A stretch of 64,000 nucleotides of DNA from Lacrimispora sp. 210928-DFI.3.58 (GTDB lineage Bacteria; Bacillota; Clostridia; Lachnospirales; Lachnospiraceae), in NCBI RefSeq assembly GCF_020554865.1, contig NZ_JAJCIC010000003.1:186001-250000 (forward strand), in the 5' to 3' direction. Under the pieces are notes generated by a model, which had not been told where the DNA came from, ran no database searches, and worked only from the letters and a program-made list of their open reading frames with translations. Positions within the stretch are counted from its first letter, which is position 1; each line of letters opens with the position of its first letter. The position numbers were made by a program, and so were the translations under genes. This document shows, piece by piece, positions 52,631-60,544 of the stretch.

Positions 52631-53565
52631 GGTTTCACATACTGACATTATTTCCTGATATGGTGATGGGAGGTCTGGGGACAAGCATCACAGGCAGGGC
52701 CATGGATAAGGGAACCATTTCCGTGGAGGCCATTGATATCAGGGATTATTCCAAGGATAAGCACAGGCATGTGGACGATACGCCCTATGGTGGCGGAGCC
52801 GGTATGGTGATGCAGCCGGGGCCTGTGTGCGATGCTTATGAGGATCTGTGTGCCAAGCTGGGAAAACGCCCCAGGGTCCTTTACATGACGCCCCAGGGCC
52901 GTGTGTTTGACCAGTCTATCGCAGAGGAGCTGGCAAAGGAGGAGGACCTGGTATTCCTCTGCGGCCACTACGAGGGGATCGATGAGCGCGCCCTGGAGCT
53001 GATCGCCACGGATCACCTGTCTGTAGGGGACTACGTGCTGACAGGAGGCGAGCTTCCGGCCATGGTGATGATCGACTGCATTTCCCGCCTTGTGCCGGGG
53101 GTGCTGGGCTGTCAGGCATCGGCGGAGGAGGAATCCTTCCACGACAATCTGCTGGAGTATCCGCAGTACACCCGCCCGGAGGTCTATCAGGGACTGTCTG
53201 TGCCTGAAGTGCTGCTTACAGGTCATCACAAGAATATTGAGGCCTGGAGAAGGGAGCAGTCCATCCGGCGGACCCTGGAGCGTCGTCCGGACCTGTTAAA
53301 GGATGCCAAACTGACCATAAAGGAGCAGAAGCTTTTGGACAGCCTGCGGGATGGAGAAGAGGGCTTAAAGGAGCTTGAGTCGGTCATTGACAGGTATGTG
53401 GAGGCCGTGGACAGGCCGGAGGCTGCCGGAAGGACAAAGCGCCGGGCCATGGCTCTTACAAAGAAGCTTCTGGCTGCAAAGGAGTGCACCCTGGAGGATA
53501 TCAAGGGCTTTTACAGGGTCTGCGCCCTGCGGATAAAAATGCTGCGGGATAGAAAAATGCATTGA
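52627..53565 (+). CDS. trmD: tRNA (guanine37-N1)-methyltransferase with extended C terminus
   Basis: TrmD methylates G37 of tRNAs with SAM. The 312-residue protein has the knot-fold core: MRFHILTLFPDM, DDTPYGGGAGMVMQPGP, CGHYEGIDERALELI and VGDYVLTGGELPAMVMID. ATG 52627 is used because it overlaps the mutS stop. Bacterial TrmD is normally about 240-250 residues; here about 65-70 extra residues (from near DSLRDGEEGLKELESVIDRYVE to KMLRDRKMH) form a helical C-terminal region. It lies in an unusual order, mutS-trmD, with a CNNM gene between it and rplS. Confidence 0.95.
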   Translation: MRFHILTLFPDMVMGGLGTSITGRAMDKGTISVEAIDIRDYSKDKHRHVDDTPYGGGAGMVMQPGPVCDAYEDLCAKLGKRPRVLYMTPQGRVFDQSIAEELAKEEDLVFLCGHYEGIDERALELIATDHLSVGDYVLTGGELPAMVMIDCISRLVPGVLGCQASAEEESFHDNLLEYPQYTRPEVYQGLSVPEVLLTGHHKNIEAWRREQSIRRTLERRPDLLKDAKLTIKEQKLLDSLRDGEEGLKELESVIDRYVEAVDRPEAAGRTKRRAMALTKKLLAAKECTLEDIKGFYRVCALRIKMLRDRKMH

Positions 53566-53614
53566 CAGAAGCCGGGGAATGCTGTAAAATCTCATGAAAA
53601 ATCATATGTTATAG

Positions 53615-53635
53615 GTAACTGTTCAGAATAGTTAC
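53615..53635. repeat. Near-copy of the mutS-upstream palindrome
   Basis: GTAACTGTTC (53615-53624) and GAATAGTTAC (53626-53635) form a hairpin with a single-base centre and one mismatch pair. It shares the GAATAGTTAC arm with 49907-49932 and 54937-54948 and precedes the CNNM start at 53666. Confidence 0.65.
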
Positions 53636-53665
53636 TATTATAGAAAGAAACAGGAGTTGATAACG

Positions 53666-54940
53666 TTGGATCCAGCTGGTGACACGATCGCCATACGTAT
53701 TGTGATCATTCTTATTTTACTGGGGCTTTCCGCCTTCTTTTCTTCTTCGGAAACAGCCCTGACTACCGTCAATAAAATCCGTATCCGCACTCTGGCAGAG
53801 TCCGGTGACAAGGCAGCCATATGGGTGATGAAGCTGTCTGAGAACCAGAGCAAGATGCTCAGCGCCATTCTCATTGGCAACAATGTGGTGAACCTTTCCG
53901 CCTCCTCCATGCTGACCATGCTGGTGACAGAGGTCTTCGGCAGTGCTGCTGCGGGAGCTGCAACAGGTGTCCTCACCCTCCTCATCCTGATCTTCGGCGA
54001 GATTACGCCAAAGACCATTGCGACCCTTGAGGCGGAGAAGAATGCCCTGCGGTTCGGCCATGTGATCTATCTGCTGATGACCGTGCTTACGCCGGTGATC
54101 TTTTTGGTAAACCGCATGTCCCTCTGTGTCCTTAGGGCTCTCAAGGTGGATCCCAATAAGCCGAGGGATGACATGACAGAGGACGAGCTGCGCACCATTG
54201 TTGAGGTGGGCCACGAAAAGGGCGTGATCGAGTCAGAAGAAAAGGAAATGATCAATAACGTATTTGATCTGGGCGATTCCGTAGCCAGGGATATCATGGT
54301 ACCCAGGATCGATATGACCTTTATCAATATTGATGCAGGGTATGAGGAGCTGCTGGAGATATTCCGGCAGGAGCGCTACACCCGTCTTCCTGTCTACCAG
54401 GACAATACGGACAATGTGGTGGGCATCATCAATATGAAGGACCTGCTTTTGATCGGGGACAGGGAGCATTTTTCCATAGCAGATCATCTGCGCCAGCCTC
54501 TCTACACCTTTGAGTCAAAAAAGCTTTCAGAGCTTATGCTGGATATGCGCAAGACCTCCAACAACATTGTCATTGTGCTGGATGAATACGGAGCGACAGC
54601 CGGCCTGATCACCCTGGAGGACATTCTGGAGGAGATCGTGGGCGATATCCGGGATGAATATGATGAGGATGAGGAGGACGAGCTTGTGGATCTGGGGAAT
54701 GGAGAGTACCTGGTGGAGGGATCCATGAAGCTGGATGACCTGAATGACAAGCTGGGCCTGGAGCTGTCCTCTGATGACTATGATTCCATCGGCGGCTTTT
54801 TGATCGAGCGCCTGGACCATCTTCCTGCGCAGGGGGAGGAGACAGAGGCAGAGGGTATCCGCCTGGTGGCAGAGCAGGTGGAGCGCAACCGCATAGACAA
54901 GGTGCATCTTTATCTTCCGTACAAATTGCCGCATGGCTGA
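53666..54940 (+). CDS. CNNM/CBS-pair membrane protein (hemolysin C/CorC type)
   Basis: The start is TTG 53666 with AGGAG 9 bases upstream, giving 424 residues. It has the CNNM transmembrane domain (LLGLSAFFSSSETALTTVNK near residue 12, ILIGNNVVNLSASSMLTML near residue 67, FGEITPKTIATLEAEKNAL near 107). A CBS pair follows at ~200-320 (ARDIMVPRIDMTFINID, LPVYQDNTDNVVGIINMKDLL), then the CorC C-terminal domain. It is closer to canonical CNNM proteins than the paralogue at 26640. It interrupts the usual trmD-rplS order. Confidence 0.9.
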   Translation: MDPAGDTIAIRIVIILILLGLSAFFSSSETALTTVNKIRIRTLAESGDKAAIWVMKLSENQSKMLSAILIGNNVVNLSASSMLTMLVTEVFGSAAAGAATGVLTLLILIFGEITPKTIATLEAEKNALRFGHVIYLLMTVLTPVIFLVNRMSLCVLRALKVDPNKPRDDMTEDELRTIVEVGHEKGVIESEEKEMINNVFDLGDSVARDIMVPRIDMTFINIDAGYEELLEIFRQERYTRLPVYQDNTDNVVGIINMKDLLLIGDREHFSIADHLRQPLYTFESKKLSELMLDMRKTSNNIVIVLDEYGATAGLITLEDILEEIVGDIRDEYDEDEEDELVDLGNGEYLVEGSMKLDDLNDKLGLELSSDDYDSIGGFLIERLDHLPAQGEETEAEGIRLVAEQVERNRIDKVHLYLPYKLPHG

Positions 54941-54977
54941 ATAGTTACGAAAAAGAGGAGATTTCATAATAAAATGC

Positions 54978-55006
54978 TTGCATTCCGGCATAATATATGG
55001 TAGAAT
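54978..55006 (+). promoter_or_regulatory. Promoter for rplS
   Basis: TTGCAT (54978-54983) and TAGAAT (55001-55006) are 17 bp apart. About 100 bases of leader follow, ending in a strong ribosome binding site; CTCTG at 55035 can pair with CAGAG at 55070, so a ribosomal-protein L19 type leader structure is possible. Confidence 0.6.
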
Positions 55007-55112
55007 GCAAACGTTGTGACAAGAATAGATGGTCCTCTGTTACCAGAATGCAGTGAATTTGTTTTACCGCAGAGCGTATTAAGAACATCCAATAGATGAA
55101 GGAGGTTCACAC

Positions 55113-55460
55113 ATGAACGAGATTATTAAGAACATTGAAGCAGCTCAGATGAAGGAGACTGTTCCCAGCTTTAAGGTTGGCGATACCGTAAAGGTATACA
55201 ACAAGATCAGAGAGGGAAACCGCGAGAGAATCCAGATTTTTGAAGGAACTGTCATCAAGAGACAGAACGGCGGCGCAAGAGAGACCTTCACCGTAAGAAA
55301 GAATTCCAACGGTATCGGCGTAGAGAAGACATGGCCATTACATTCCCCAAGCGTTGACAACATCGAGGTTGTACGCAGAGGTAAGGTAAGACGTGCAAAG
55401 CTGAACTACTTAAGAGCAAGAGTTGGTAAGGCTGCCAAGGTAAAAGAATTAGTTAAATAA
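55113..55460 (+). CDS. rplS: 50S ribosomal protein L19
   Basis: L19 is a conserved large-subunit protein at the subunit interface. The 115-residue protein has the full family sequence pattern, including [28 protein letters not shown] and [38 protein letters not shown] precedes the ATG. It is followed by a terminator and then lepB and rbgA, the usual order, but trmD is displaced by the CNNM gene upstream. Confidence 0.97.
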   Translation: MNEIIKNIEAAQMKETVPSFKVGDTVKVYNKIREGNRERIQIFEGTVIKRQNGGARETFTVRKNSNGIGVEKTWPLHSPSVDNIEVVRRGKVRRAKLNYLRARVGKAAKVKELVK

Positions 55461-55477
55461 TCAGTAATGAGCGCAAA

Positions 55478-55506
55478 AAAGGGACAATGAAAATTGTCCC
55501 TTTCTT
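55478..55506 (+). terminator. Intrinsic terminator after rplS
   Basis: AAAGGGACAAT (55478-55488) pairs with ATTGTCCCTTT (55493-55503) and is followed by CTT. Confidence 0.8.
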
Positions 55507-55544
55507 ATCACATGGGGAAGACCGTGAGCTTCCCTGTGTGATAA
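55505..55544 (+). repeat. Hairpin upstream of the second lepB
   Basis: TTATCACATGGGGAAG (55505-55520) and CTTCCCTGTGTGATAA (55529-55544) form a 16-bp RNA stem allowing two G-U pairs. It directly follows the rplS terminator and loosely resembles the hairpins at 787 and 61819. Confidence 0.65.
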
Positions 55545-55565
55545 AAACAAGATGGGATGTGAACA

Positions 55566-56117
55566 GTGGAGTTTTATATCAACGAGGACACCGCCTGGCT
55601 GCGCCGAAGCATCCGCTGGGTGGTGAATATTGTGGTGGTCCTGGCATGCGCGTGGTTTTTGGTATACGGCTTCTGCGGGCAGGTGCAGGTATCGGGCAAT
55701 TCCATGCAGCCCCTTCTGGATGCCGGGGACGTGGTGCTTGTGAACCGCCTGATCTACGATGTGGGAAAGCCGGAGCGCTTTGACATCGTGGTTTTTGAAC
55801 GTGAGGATAATAAGAAGAACGTAAAACGCGTGATCGGCCTTCCTGGAGAGACGATCCAGATCAAAGGCGGATTCGTTTTTATAGATGGGGAATGCCTGAA
55901 TGCGGAGAATGGCCTGGAACAGGTGTCTCTGGCAGGAAGGGCAGAGAACCCGGTGCAGCTGGCGGAGGATGAGTACTTCCTGTTGGGAGACAACAGGGAC
56001 AGCAGTGAGGACAGCCGCTTTTCCAATATCGGCAATGTGAAGGAGGAGCAGATCCAGGGTAAGGTGTGGTTTCGGATCCTTCCCCTCTTAAATATTGATT
56101 TTATCCCTTCCCCGTAA
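55566..56117 (+). CDS. lepB: Signal peptidase I (second copy)
   Basis: The 183-residue protein has a transmembrane segment at ~residues 20-40 (VNIVVVLACAWFLVYGFCG), catalytic Ser in VSGNSMQPLL, Lys in NVKRVIGLPGET, and the LLGDNRDSSEDSRF box near 145. The start is GTG 55566; GATGGGATG is a weak ribosome binding site. It lies in the conserved rplS-lepB-rbgA-rnhB order, so this is the locus-type copy. The other copy at 43546 has a longer basic N terminus. Confidence 0.94.
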   Translation: MEFYINEDTAWLRRSIRWVVNIVVVLACAWFLVYGFCGQVQVSGNSMQPLLDAGDVVLVNRLIYDVGKPERFDIVVFEREDNKKNVKRVIGLPGETIQIKGGFVFIDGECLNAENGLEQVSLAGRAENPVQLAEDEYFLLGDNRDSSEDSRFSNIGNVKEEQIQGKVWFRILPLLNIDFIPSP

Positions 56118-56207
56118 AATGCATGTACTCCCAAGGTCTCCTTATGCCGCAAAAGCAGATGCGTGGAAGAGTTTGGAAGTTCATATGCTAGAATAGGAGT
56201 TACATCA

Positions 56208-57092
56208 ATGAATATACAGTGGTATCCCGGCCATATGACAAAAGCAAAGCGGGCCATGAAGGAGGACATGAAGCTGATCGATCTTGTGATCGAGCTGGTG
56301 GACGCCAGAGTCCCCTTTTCCAGCCGCAACCCGGACATCGATGAGCTGGCAGCAGGAAAAGCCAGGATGGTGCTTTTGAACAAATCGGATCTGGCAGATG
56401 AGGCCAAGAACAACAGATGGGCGGAGGCTTTTGAGTCCAGAAACATTCATGTAGTGAAAATTGATGCGAGAAACAAGGGAACCCTAAAGCAGGTGCAGTC
56501 TGTGGTGCAGGAGGCCTGTAAGGAAAAGATCGAGCGTGACAGAAGGCGAGGCATTCTAAACCGCCCGATCCGCACCATGGTGGTGGGCATTCCCAATGTG
56601 GGAAAGTCAACCTTTATCAATTCCTTTGCTGGAAAGGCCTGTGCAAAGACGGGGAATAAGCCCGGCGTGACAAAGGGAAACCAGTGGATCCGTTTAAATA
56701 AGACCCTGGAGCTTTTGGATACACCCGGTATCCTGTGGCCCCGGTTTGAGGATCAGCAGGTGGGTGTGAACCTGGCCCTGATCGGTTCTATCAACGACCA
56801 GATCTTAAACAAGGATGAGCTGGCCTGCGAGCTGATCTGCTTTCTGGAAAGGGCATATCCCCAGGTGCTCACAGAGCGCTTTGGCCTGGAGGAGGAGAGA
56901 GAGGCTGCCACAAGTATCAGGGAGGCAGCTGCTGTATTAGAGCAGATCGCAAAAAGCAGGGCCTGCCTTATGAAGGGCGGAGAGCTGGATATTGCCAGGG
57001 CAGCAGCCCTTCTGCTGGATGATTTCAGGGCCGGAAAGCTGGGAAGGATCACATTGGAGGAAGCAAAAGACTACGAGGATAAGGTGAAATAA
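56208..57092 (+). CDS. rbgA: Ribosome biogenesis GTPase YlqF (RbgA)
   Basis: RbgA assists late assembly of the 50S subunit in Gram-positives. The 294-residue protein is a circularly permuted GTPase: the G4 motif NKSD (near residue 60) comes before the G1 motif [10 protein letters not shown] (near 126) and G3 DTPG (near 173), followed by a helical C-terminal RNA-binding domain. It begins [25 protein letters not shown] precedes ATG 56208. rnhB follows after one base. Confidence 0.95.
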   Translation: MNIQWYPGHMTKAKRAMKEDMKLIDLVIELVDARVPFSSRNPDIDELAAGKARMVLLNKSDLADEAKNNRWAEAFESRNIHVVKIDARNKGTLKQVQSVVQEACKEKIERDRRRGILNRPIRTMVVGIPNVGKSTFINSFAGKACAKTGNKPGVTKGNQWIRLNKTLELLDTPGILWPRFEDQQVGVNLALIGSINDQILNKDELACELICFLERAYPQVLTERFGLEEEREAATSIREAAAVLEQIAKSRACLMKGGELDIARAAALLLDDFRAGKLGRITLEEAKDYEDKVK

Positions 57093-57093
57093 G

Positions 57094-57738
57094 ATGCCCA
57101 GGACGTTAAAAGGGGAGAAGCTGGAAAAGGAGCTCTTAAGGCTGGAAGCCATGAAGGAATTTGAAAAGGAGAATGCTTCCTATGCTGCGATCTGCGGCAT
57201 TGACGAGGCCGGAAGAGGCCCTCTTGCAGGCCCTGTGGCTGCGGGAGCTGTCATTCTGCCAAAGGATTGTACGATCCTCTATCTCAATGACTCCAAAAAG
57301 CTTTCGGAAAAACGCCGGGAGGAGCTGTTCTTAGAGATCAAGGAAAAGGCCGTTGCATGGAGCGTAGGCATTGTAAGCCCTGGAAGGATCGACGAGATCA
57401 ATATTTTACAGGCTACCTATGAGGCCATGCGGACAGCGATTGACGGCCTTAAGGTAAAGCCGGATCTTCTGCTCAATGATGCGGTGACGATCCCTATGGT
57501 GGATATCCCCCAGATCCCCATCATCAAGGGAGATGCAAAAAGCATCTCCATTGCAGCAGCCAGCATTTTGGCAAAGGTGACAAGGGATCACATGATGGCA
57601 GAGTATGAGGAAATGTTTCCGGGCTACGGCTTTGCAAAGCACAAGGGCTACGGTACGGCAGCCCATATCCAGGCGATAAAGGAGCTGGGGCCCTGTCCCA
57701 TCCATCGCAGGACCTTTATCAAGAATTTCACCTCCTAG
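57094..57738 (+). CDS. rnhB: Ribonuclease HII
   Basis: RNase HII cuts RNA in RNA-DNA hybrids, including single ribonucleotides. The 214-residue protein has the type 2 motif [21 protein letters not shown] near residue 30, and later LLNDAVTIP and the [10 protein letters not shown] region. An extra ~20 basic N-terminal residues ([21 protein letters not shown]) precede the domain. It follows rbgA with almost no gap. A 158-bp hairpin element starts directly after its stop. Confidence 0.95.
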   Translation: MPRTLKGEKLEKELLRLEAMKEFEKENASYAAICGIDEAGRGPLAGPVAAGAVILPKDCTILYLNDSKKLSEKRREELFLEIKEKAVAWSVGIVSPGRIDEINILQATYEAMRTAIDGLKVKPDLLLNDAVTIPMVDIPQIPIIKGDAKSISIAAASILAKVTRDHMMAEYEEMFPGYGFAKHKGYGTAAHIQAIKELGPCPIHRRTFIKNFTS

Positions 57739-57896
57739 TATAGCGTTCGACAAATAACTGGACCAATCACGCCGAATGCTTTTTCGAGTGTGCTGTTCAA
57801 AAAACGCAGGCGTAGCGGGCTACGCTGAGGCTTTTTGAACAGTGCAATCGGGAAAGCAGGCTGGTGATTTGGTGTAGCTATTTGCAAAACGCTATA
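57739..57896. mobile_element. MITE-like 158-bp near-perfect hairpin
   Basis: The ends TATAGCGTT (57739-57747) and AACGCTATA (57888-57896) are exact inverted repeats, and most of the interior also pairs: CAAATA...TATTTG, CCAAT/ATTTGG region, CTGTTCAAAAA with TTTTTGAACAG, and GCGTAGC-GG-GCTACGC at the tip. It has TA at both outer edges, as in IS630/mariner-type MITEs, and no coding capacity. Confidence 0.7.
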
Positions 57897-57920
57897 CCAG
57901 GAAGAGGCGCAGGGAACGAT

Positions 57921-58262
57921 ATGAATAAAAGACAGCTGGGCAGCCGCTATGAGCAGTTAGCGGCTGCCCATTTCGAAAAAAGGGGCTGCATTGTCCTGGA
58001 GAAAAATTACAGATGCCGCCAGGGGGAGATCGACCTGATCTGCCGGGATAAACAGTACTTGGTCTTTGCGGAGGTAAAATACCGCCGCAGCGAGGCCTAC
58101 GGCTCCCCGGCGGAGGCGGTGGACTGCCGTAAGCAGAAGCGAATACGGGAGGCGGCCAGATACTATATGTACAGCCATAGGATGGGGGAGGATACTCCCT
58201 GCCGGTTTGATGTGGTCAGTATACTGGGAGACCGGATAGAGGTGATCGAAAATGCATTTTAG
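57921..58262 (+). CDS. yraN: UPF0102 protein YraN (predicted endonuclease)
   Basis: The 113-residue protein has the restriction-endonuclease-like pattern of the family: GSRYEQLAAAHFEKRGCIVLEKNYRCRQGEIDLICRDKQYLVFAEVKYRRS, with Glu, Asp and E-x-K catalytic-type residues. Its function is still unclear; association with DNA processing and the rnhB neighbourhood is common. ATG 57921 is preceded by CAGGGAACG. A frame extension upstream to 57864 runs through the hairpin element and is not used. Confidence 0.93.
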   Translation: MNKRQLGSRYEQLAAAHFEKRGCIVLEKNYRCRQGEIDLICRDKQYLVFAEVKYRRSEAYGSPAEAVDCRKQKRIREAARYYMYSHRMGEDTPCRFDVVSILGDRIEVIENAF

Positions 58263-58275
58263 GGAGGAGGCTTCC

Positions 58276-59127
58276 ATGATCGATTGGAATTATAAGAATG
58301 AAAACCAGATATTTTCTATCTGCGAGAGGGAGGGCGTGCCCTACCTTTCCTTCAAAGCCCTGGAAGCGACCGGGCTTGTAAAAAACGGCTTTTCCACCCG
58401 CCTGGGAGGAGCCAGCAAGGGGAAATTTGCTACCATGAATTTTTCCTACAGCCGCGGAGACGAGCCGCAGGACGTCCTGGAGAATTTTACCAGGATGGCC
58501 CGTGCCCTGGAGGTCGACCGTGACAGGATGGTGGTCTCCTACCAGACACATACTGTAAATGTGCGCAGGGTCACGAAAGAGGATGAAGGAAAGGGCGTGA
58601 TCCGGGAGCGTGACTACAGGGACGTGGACGGCCTGATCACCAATGTGCCCGGCATTACCCTGGTCACTTTTTACGCGGACTGCGTGCCTCTTTATCTGGT
58701 GGACACTGTCCACAGAGCCATTGGGCTCAGCCATTCCGGCTGGCGGGGAACCGTAAACCGCATGGGACAGATTACGCTGGATGCGATGGGAGAGGCCTTC
58801 GGGACAGATCCCAAGGACGTGGTTGCCTGCATCGGCCCCAGCATCTGCAGGGACTGCTTTGAGGTGGGAGCTGAGGTAGCGGAAGCGTTCGGAAGTGCCT
58901 TTGCTCCCAAATGGCATTCCCTGCTGTTTTCGCCAAACGGCAAGCCGGGGAAATATCAGCTGGATCTATGGAAGGCAAATGAGATCATCTTCCTGGAAGC
59001 CGGAGTAAGGCCTGAGAATATACATACGACCAATATCTGCACCATGTGCAACAGCGGCTATCTGTTTTCCCACCGGAGAGTGGGGGAGGAGAGAGGCAAT
59101 CTGGGGGCCTTTTTGTGTTTGAAATAA
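58276..59127 (+). CDS. pgeF: Purine nucleoside phosphorylase / laccase-domain protein YfiH
   Basis: The YfiH/LACC1 family has purine-nucleoside phosphorylase and related activities, and PgeF removes misincorporated amino acids from peptidoglycan in Escherichia coli. The 283-residue protein has the metal-binding His/Cys residues in QTHTVN near residue 89, ADCVPLYLVD near 134 and LSHSGWRGTVNRM near 152, and a CIGPSICRDCFEVG motif near 187. ATG 58276 has GGGAGGAGG upstream. It follows yraN after 13 bases. Confidence 0.93.
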   Translation: MIDWNYKNENQIFSICEREGVPYLSFKALEATGLVKNGFSTRLGGASKGKFATMNFSYSRGDEPQDVLENFTRMARALEVDRDRMVVSYQTHTVNVRRVTKEDEGKGVIRERDYRDVDGLITNVPGITLVTFYADCVPLYLVDTVHRAIGLSHSGWRGTVNRMGQITLDAMGEAFGTDPKDVVACIGPSICRDCFEVGAEVAEAFGSAFAPKWHSLLFSPNGKPGKYQLDLWKANEIIFLEAGVRPENIHTTNICTMCNSGYLFSHRRVGEERGNLGAFLCLK

Positions 59128-59141
59128 AATGTTATTAAATC

Positions 59142-59170
59142 TTGACAACAGACCTTCTTCATTCTATTAT
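59142..59170 (+). promoter_or_regulatory. Promoter for the phosphoribosyltransferase-codB unit
   Basis: TTGACA (59142-59147) and TATTAT (59165-59170) are 17 bp apart. It drives a ~195-base leader. Confidence 0.7.
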
Positions 59171-59176
59171 TTTTAT

Positions 59177-59372
59177 AGTTATGAGTATTTAGAGCCTGTT
59201 TCGAGTGTTACGGTTGTTTTTGATAGTTGGAAGGGATAAAGCAGTCGGTCTCCCAATGGCGGGAGACTGGCTGTTTTCGTGCAGGGATGATGAAAAAGAC
59301 CGCTGACTGGTTAATGCCGCGCTGCATAAAGAGCGTTCGGTCAGCTGCAAAGGGGAAAGAGAGGACGAACAA
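59177..59372 (+). promoter_or_regulatory. Structured leader with attenuator-like terminator
   Basis: A 12-bp stem AGTCGGTCTCCC / GGGAGACTGGCT (59243-59272) ends in GTTTTC and looks like an intrinsic terminator within the leader. A second hairpin (CTGACTG 59303 with CGGTCAG 59338, inner CGCT/AGCG) lies just before the ribosome binding site. This suits transcription attenuation. I recognise no known riboswitch class; purine aptamer motifs were not found. Confidence 0.55.
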
Positions 59373-60461
59373 ATGAAAAGCTGGAATGAAGTAGAGCTGG
59401 TGCCGGAGTTTTCGGAGCAGGGAGTGGACTGCTACCGTCTGGAGGAAGGCGGCTTTGAGAATGAATACTATGTCGTGTCAGAGGCAGAGACAAGGAAGCT
59501 TCTCAACACACCGGAAATCGTGGGCTATGAGGTCTACCGCTGTCTGATCCCGGCTACGGCCCAGATGATGTACTATTTCAAAGAAAAGAAAAAGGTGACT
59601 GCAGCCAATATCCTCTCCATTCTGCGGGGGGCCCTCAACTATCCTTTGGAGGAGAGCTGCTACAGGGAGCATATCCGCGTCCATGACATCAGCTTTCTCT
59701 CCAGTGAGAGAGTCTTTGACCATGACGAGATCGCAGGCCTTGAGATCAAGTACAGCAAGCTTACCATGGTTCCCGGCAGCACCCTTTTGATCGGAGATAT
59801 CATTGCATCCGGCGAGACCCTGGTGCACTGCCTGCGCCATGTGACCAGCTTTTACCGCAAAAACGGGGCAGAGCTGCGCAATATCATCATTTTTACCATC
59901 GGCGGAACAGAGGGGATCCGCCTGCTGGAGCGGCTGACAAAGGAGATCCGGGAGTTCTGGCCGAACTTTGAGGGCTTTATCACAGTCTATTACGAGGGCA
60001 TTTTCAGCACCTACCAGGACAAGGGGGTGTCCGGCATAAACCTGCCGGATGTGGATTTCTACTGGAAGGGCGGCATTATTGCTCCGGAGTTCCGGCGTGA
60101 GACCTTGTCCATGCGTGATCCGCTCTTTGAAAAATGCATTATCTACGACGGAGGAGCGCGGCGCTATGAGATCCACGAGCACATCAAGGAGGTTCTGGAA
60201 TTCTGGGAGGGACTGCTCTCACGGGCAGACCAGATCGACAAGAAGGAGCTCTTAGATGAGAAGCTGGGCTATGCCACTCCCATCAGCTATGAGGACTGGA
60301 TCTGCGTAAACCACTATGGAAGGCTGGAGCCTGTGGTGACAGAGTGGCTTTACAAGCAGGAAAAGGGCTATATCGAGAGTGTGAAGGATGTGACCCTAAA
60401 AGAGATCGCAGAGCGCAGGATCCTGGAGTTTAAGACTGCGCTGCGTAAATACATTCTGTAA
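59373..60461 (+). CDS. Phosphoribosyltransferase-like protein of unknown substrate
   Basis: The 362-residue protein has a phosphoribosyltransferase (PRTase) fold core. The PRPP-binding loop is LLIGDIIASGETLVHCLRH near residue 138, and the strand VTAANILSILRGALNYPLEE near residue 75 resembles the uracil/hypoxanthine PRTase hood and substrate region. The C-terminal ~120 residues are an extra domain. GGGGAAAGAGAGG precedes the ATG. It is transcribed with codB and is near prs, which makes PRPP, so a base-salvage or pyrimidine-related role is likely. The exact substrate is unknown. Confidence 0.7.
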   Translation: MKSWNEVELVPEFSEQGVDCYRLEEGGFENEYYVVSEAETRKLLNTPEIVGYEVYRCLIPATAQMMYYFKEKKKVTAANILSILRGALNYPLEESCYREHIRVHDISFLSSERVFDHDEIAGLEIKYSKLTMVPGSTLLIGDIIASGETLVHCLRHVTSFYRKNGAELRNIIIFTIGGTEGIRLLERLTKEIREFWPNFEGFITVYYEGIFSTYQDKGVSGINLPDVDFYWKGGIIAPEFRRETLSMRDPLFEKCIIYDGGARRYEIHEHIKEVLEFWEGLLSRADQIDKKELLDEKLGYATPISYEDWICVNHYGRLEPVVTEWLYKQEKGYIESVKDVTLKEIAERRILEFKTALRKYIL

Positions 60462-60544
60462 CAATATAACGATATCTTGAGTTTCCGGCAGCCGCGGTGC
60501 AACGTGCGGAAATTCAGGATCAAGATGACAAAGGGGATAAGAGT

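Noticed and set aside
57864..57920. Upstream extension of the yraN frame
   Set aside because: It lies within the hairpin element and lacks a ribosome binding site; the family start is at 57921.
59177..59372. Purine, TPP or ykkC-class riboswitch before the phosphoribosyltransferase-codB genes
   Set aside because: The conserved purine (TATA..GTTTG..CTAC), TPP (CTGAGA..ACCTGA) and ykkC core motifs were not found, so only a generic attenuator is claimed.
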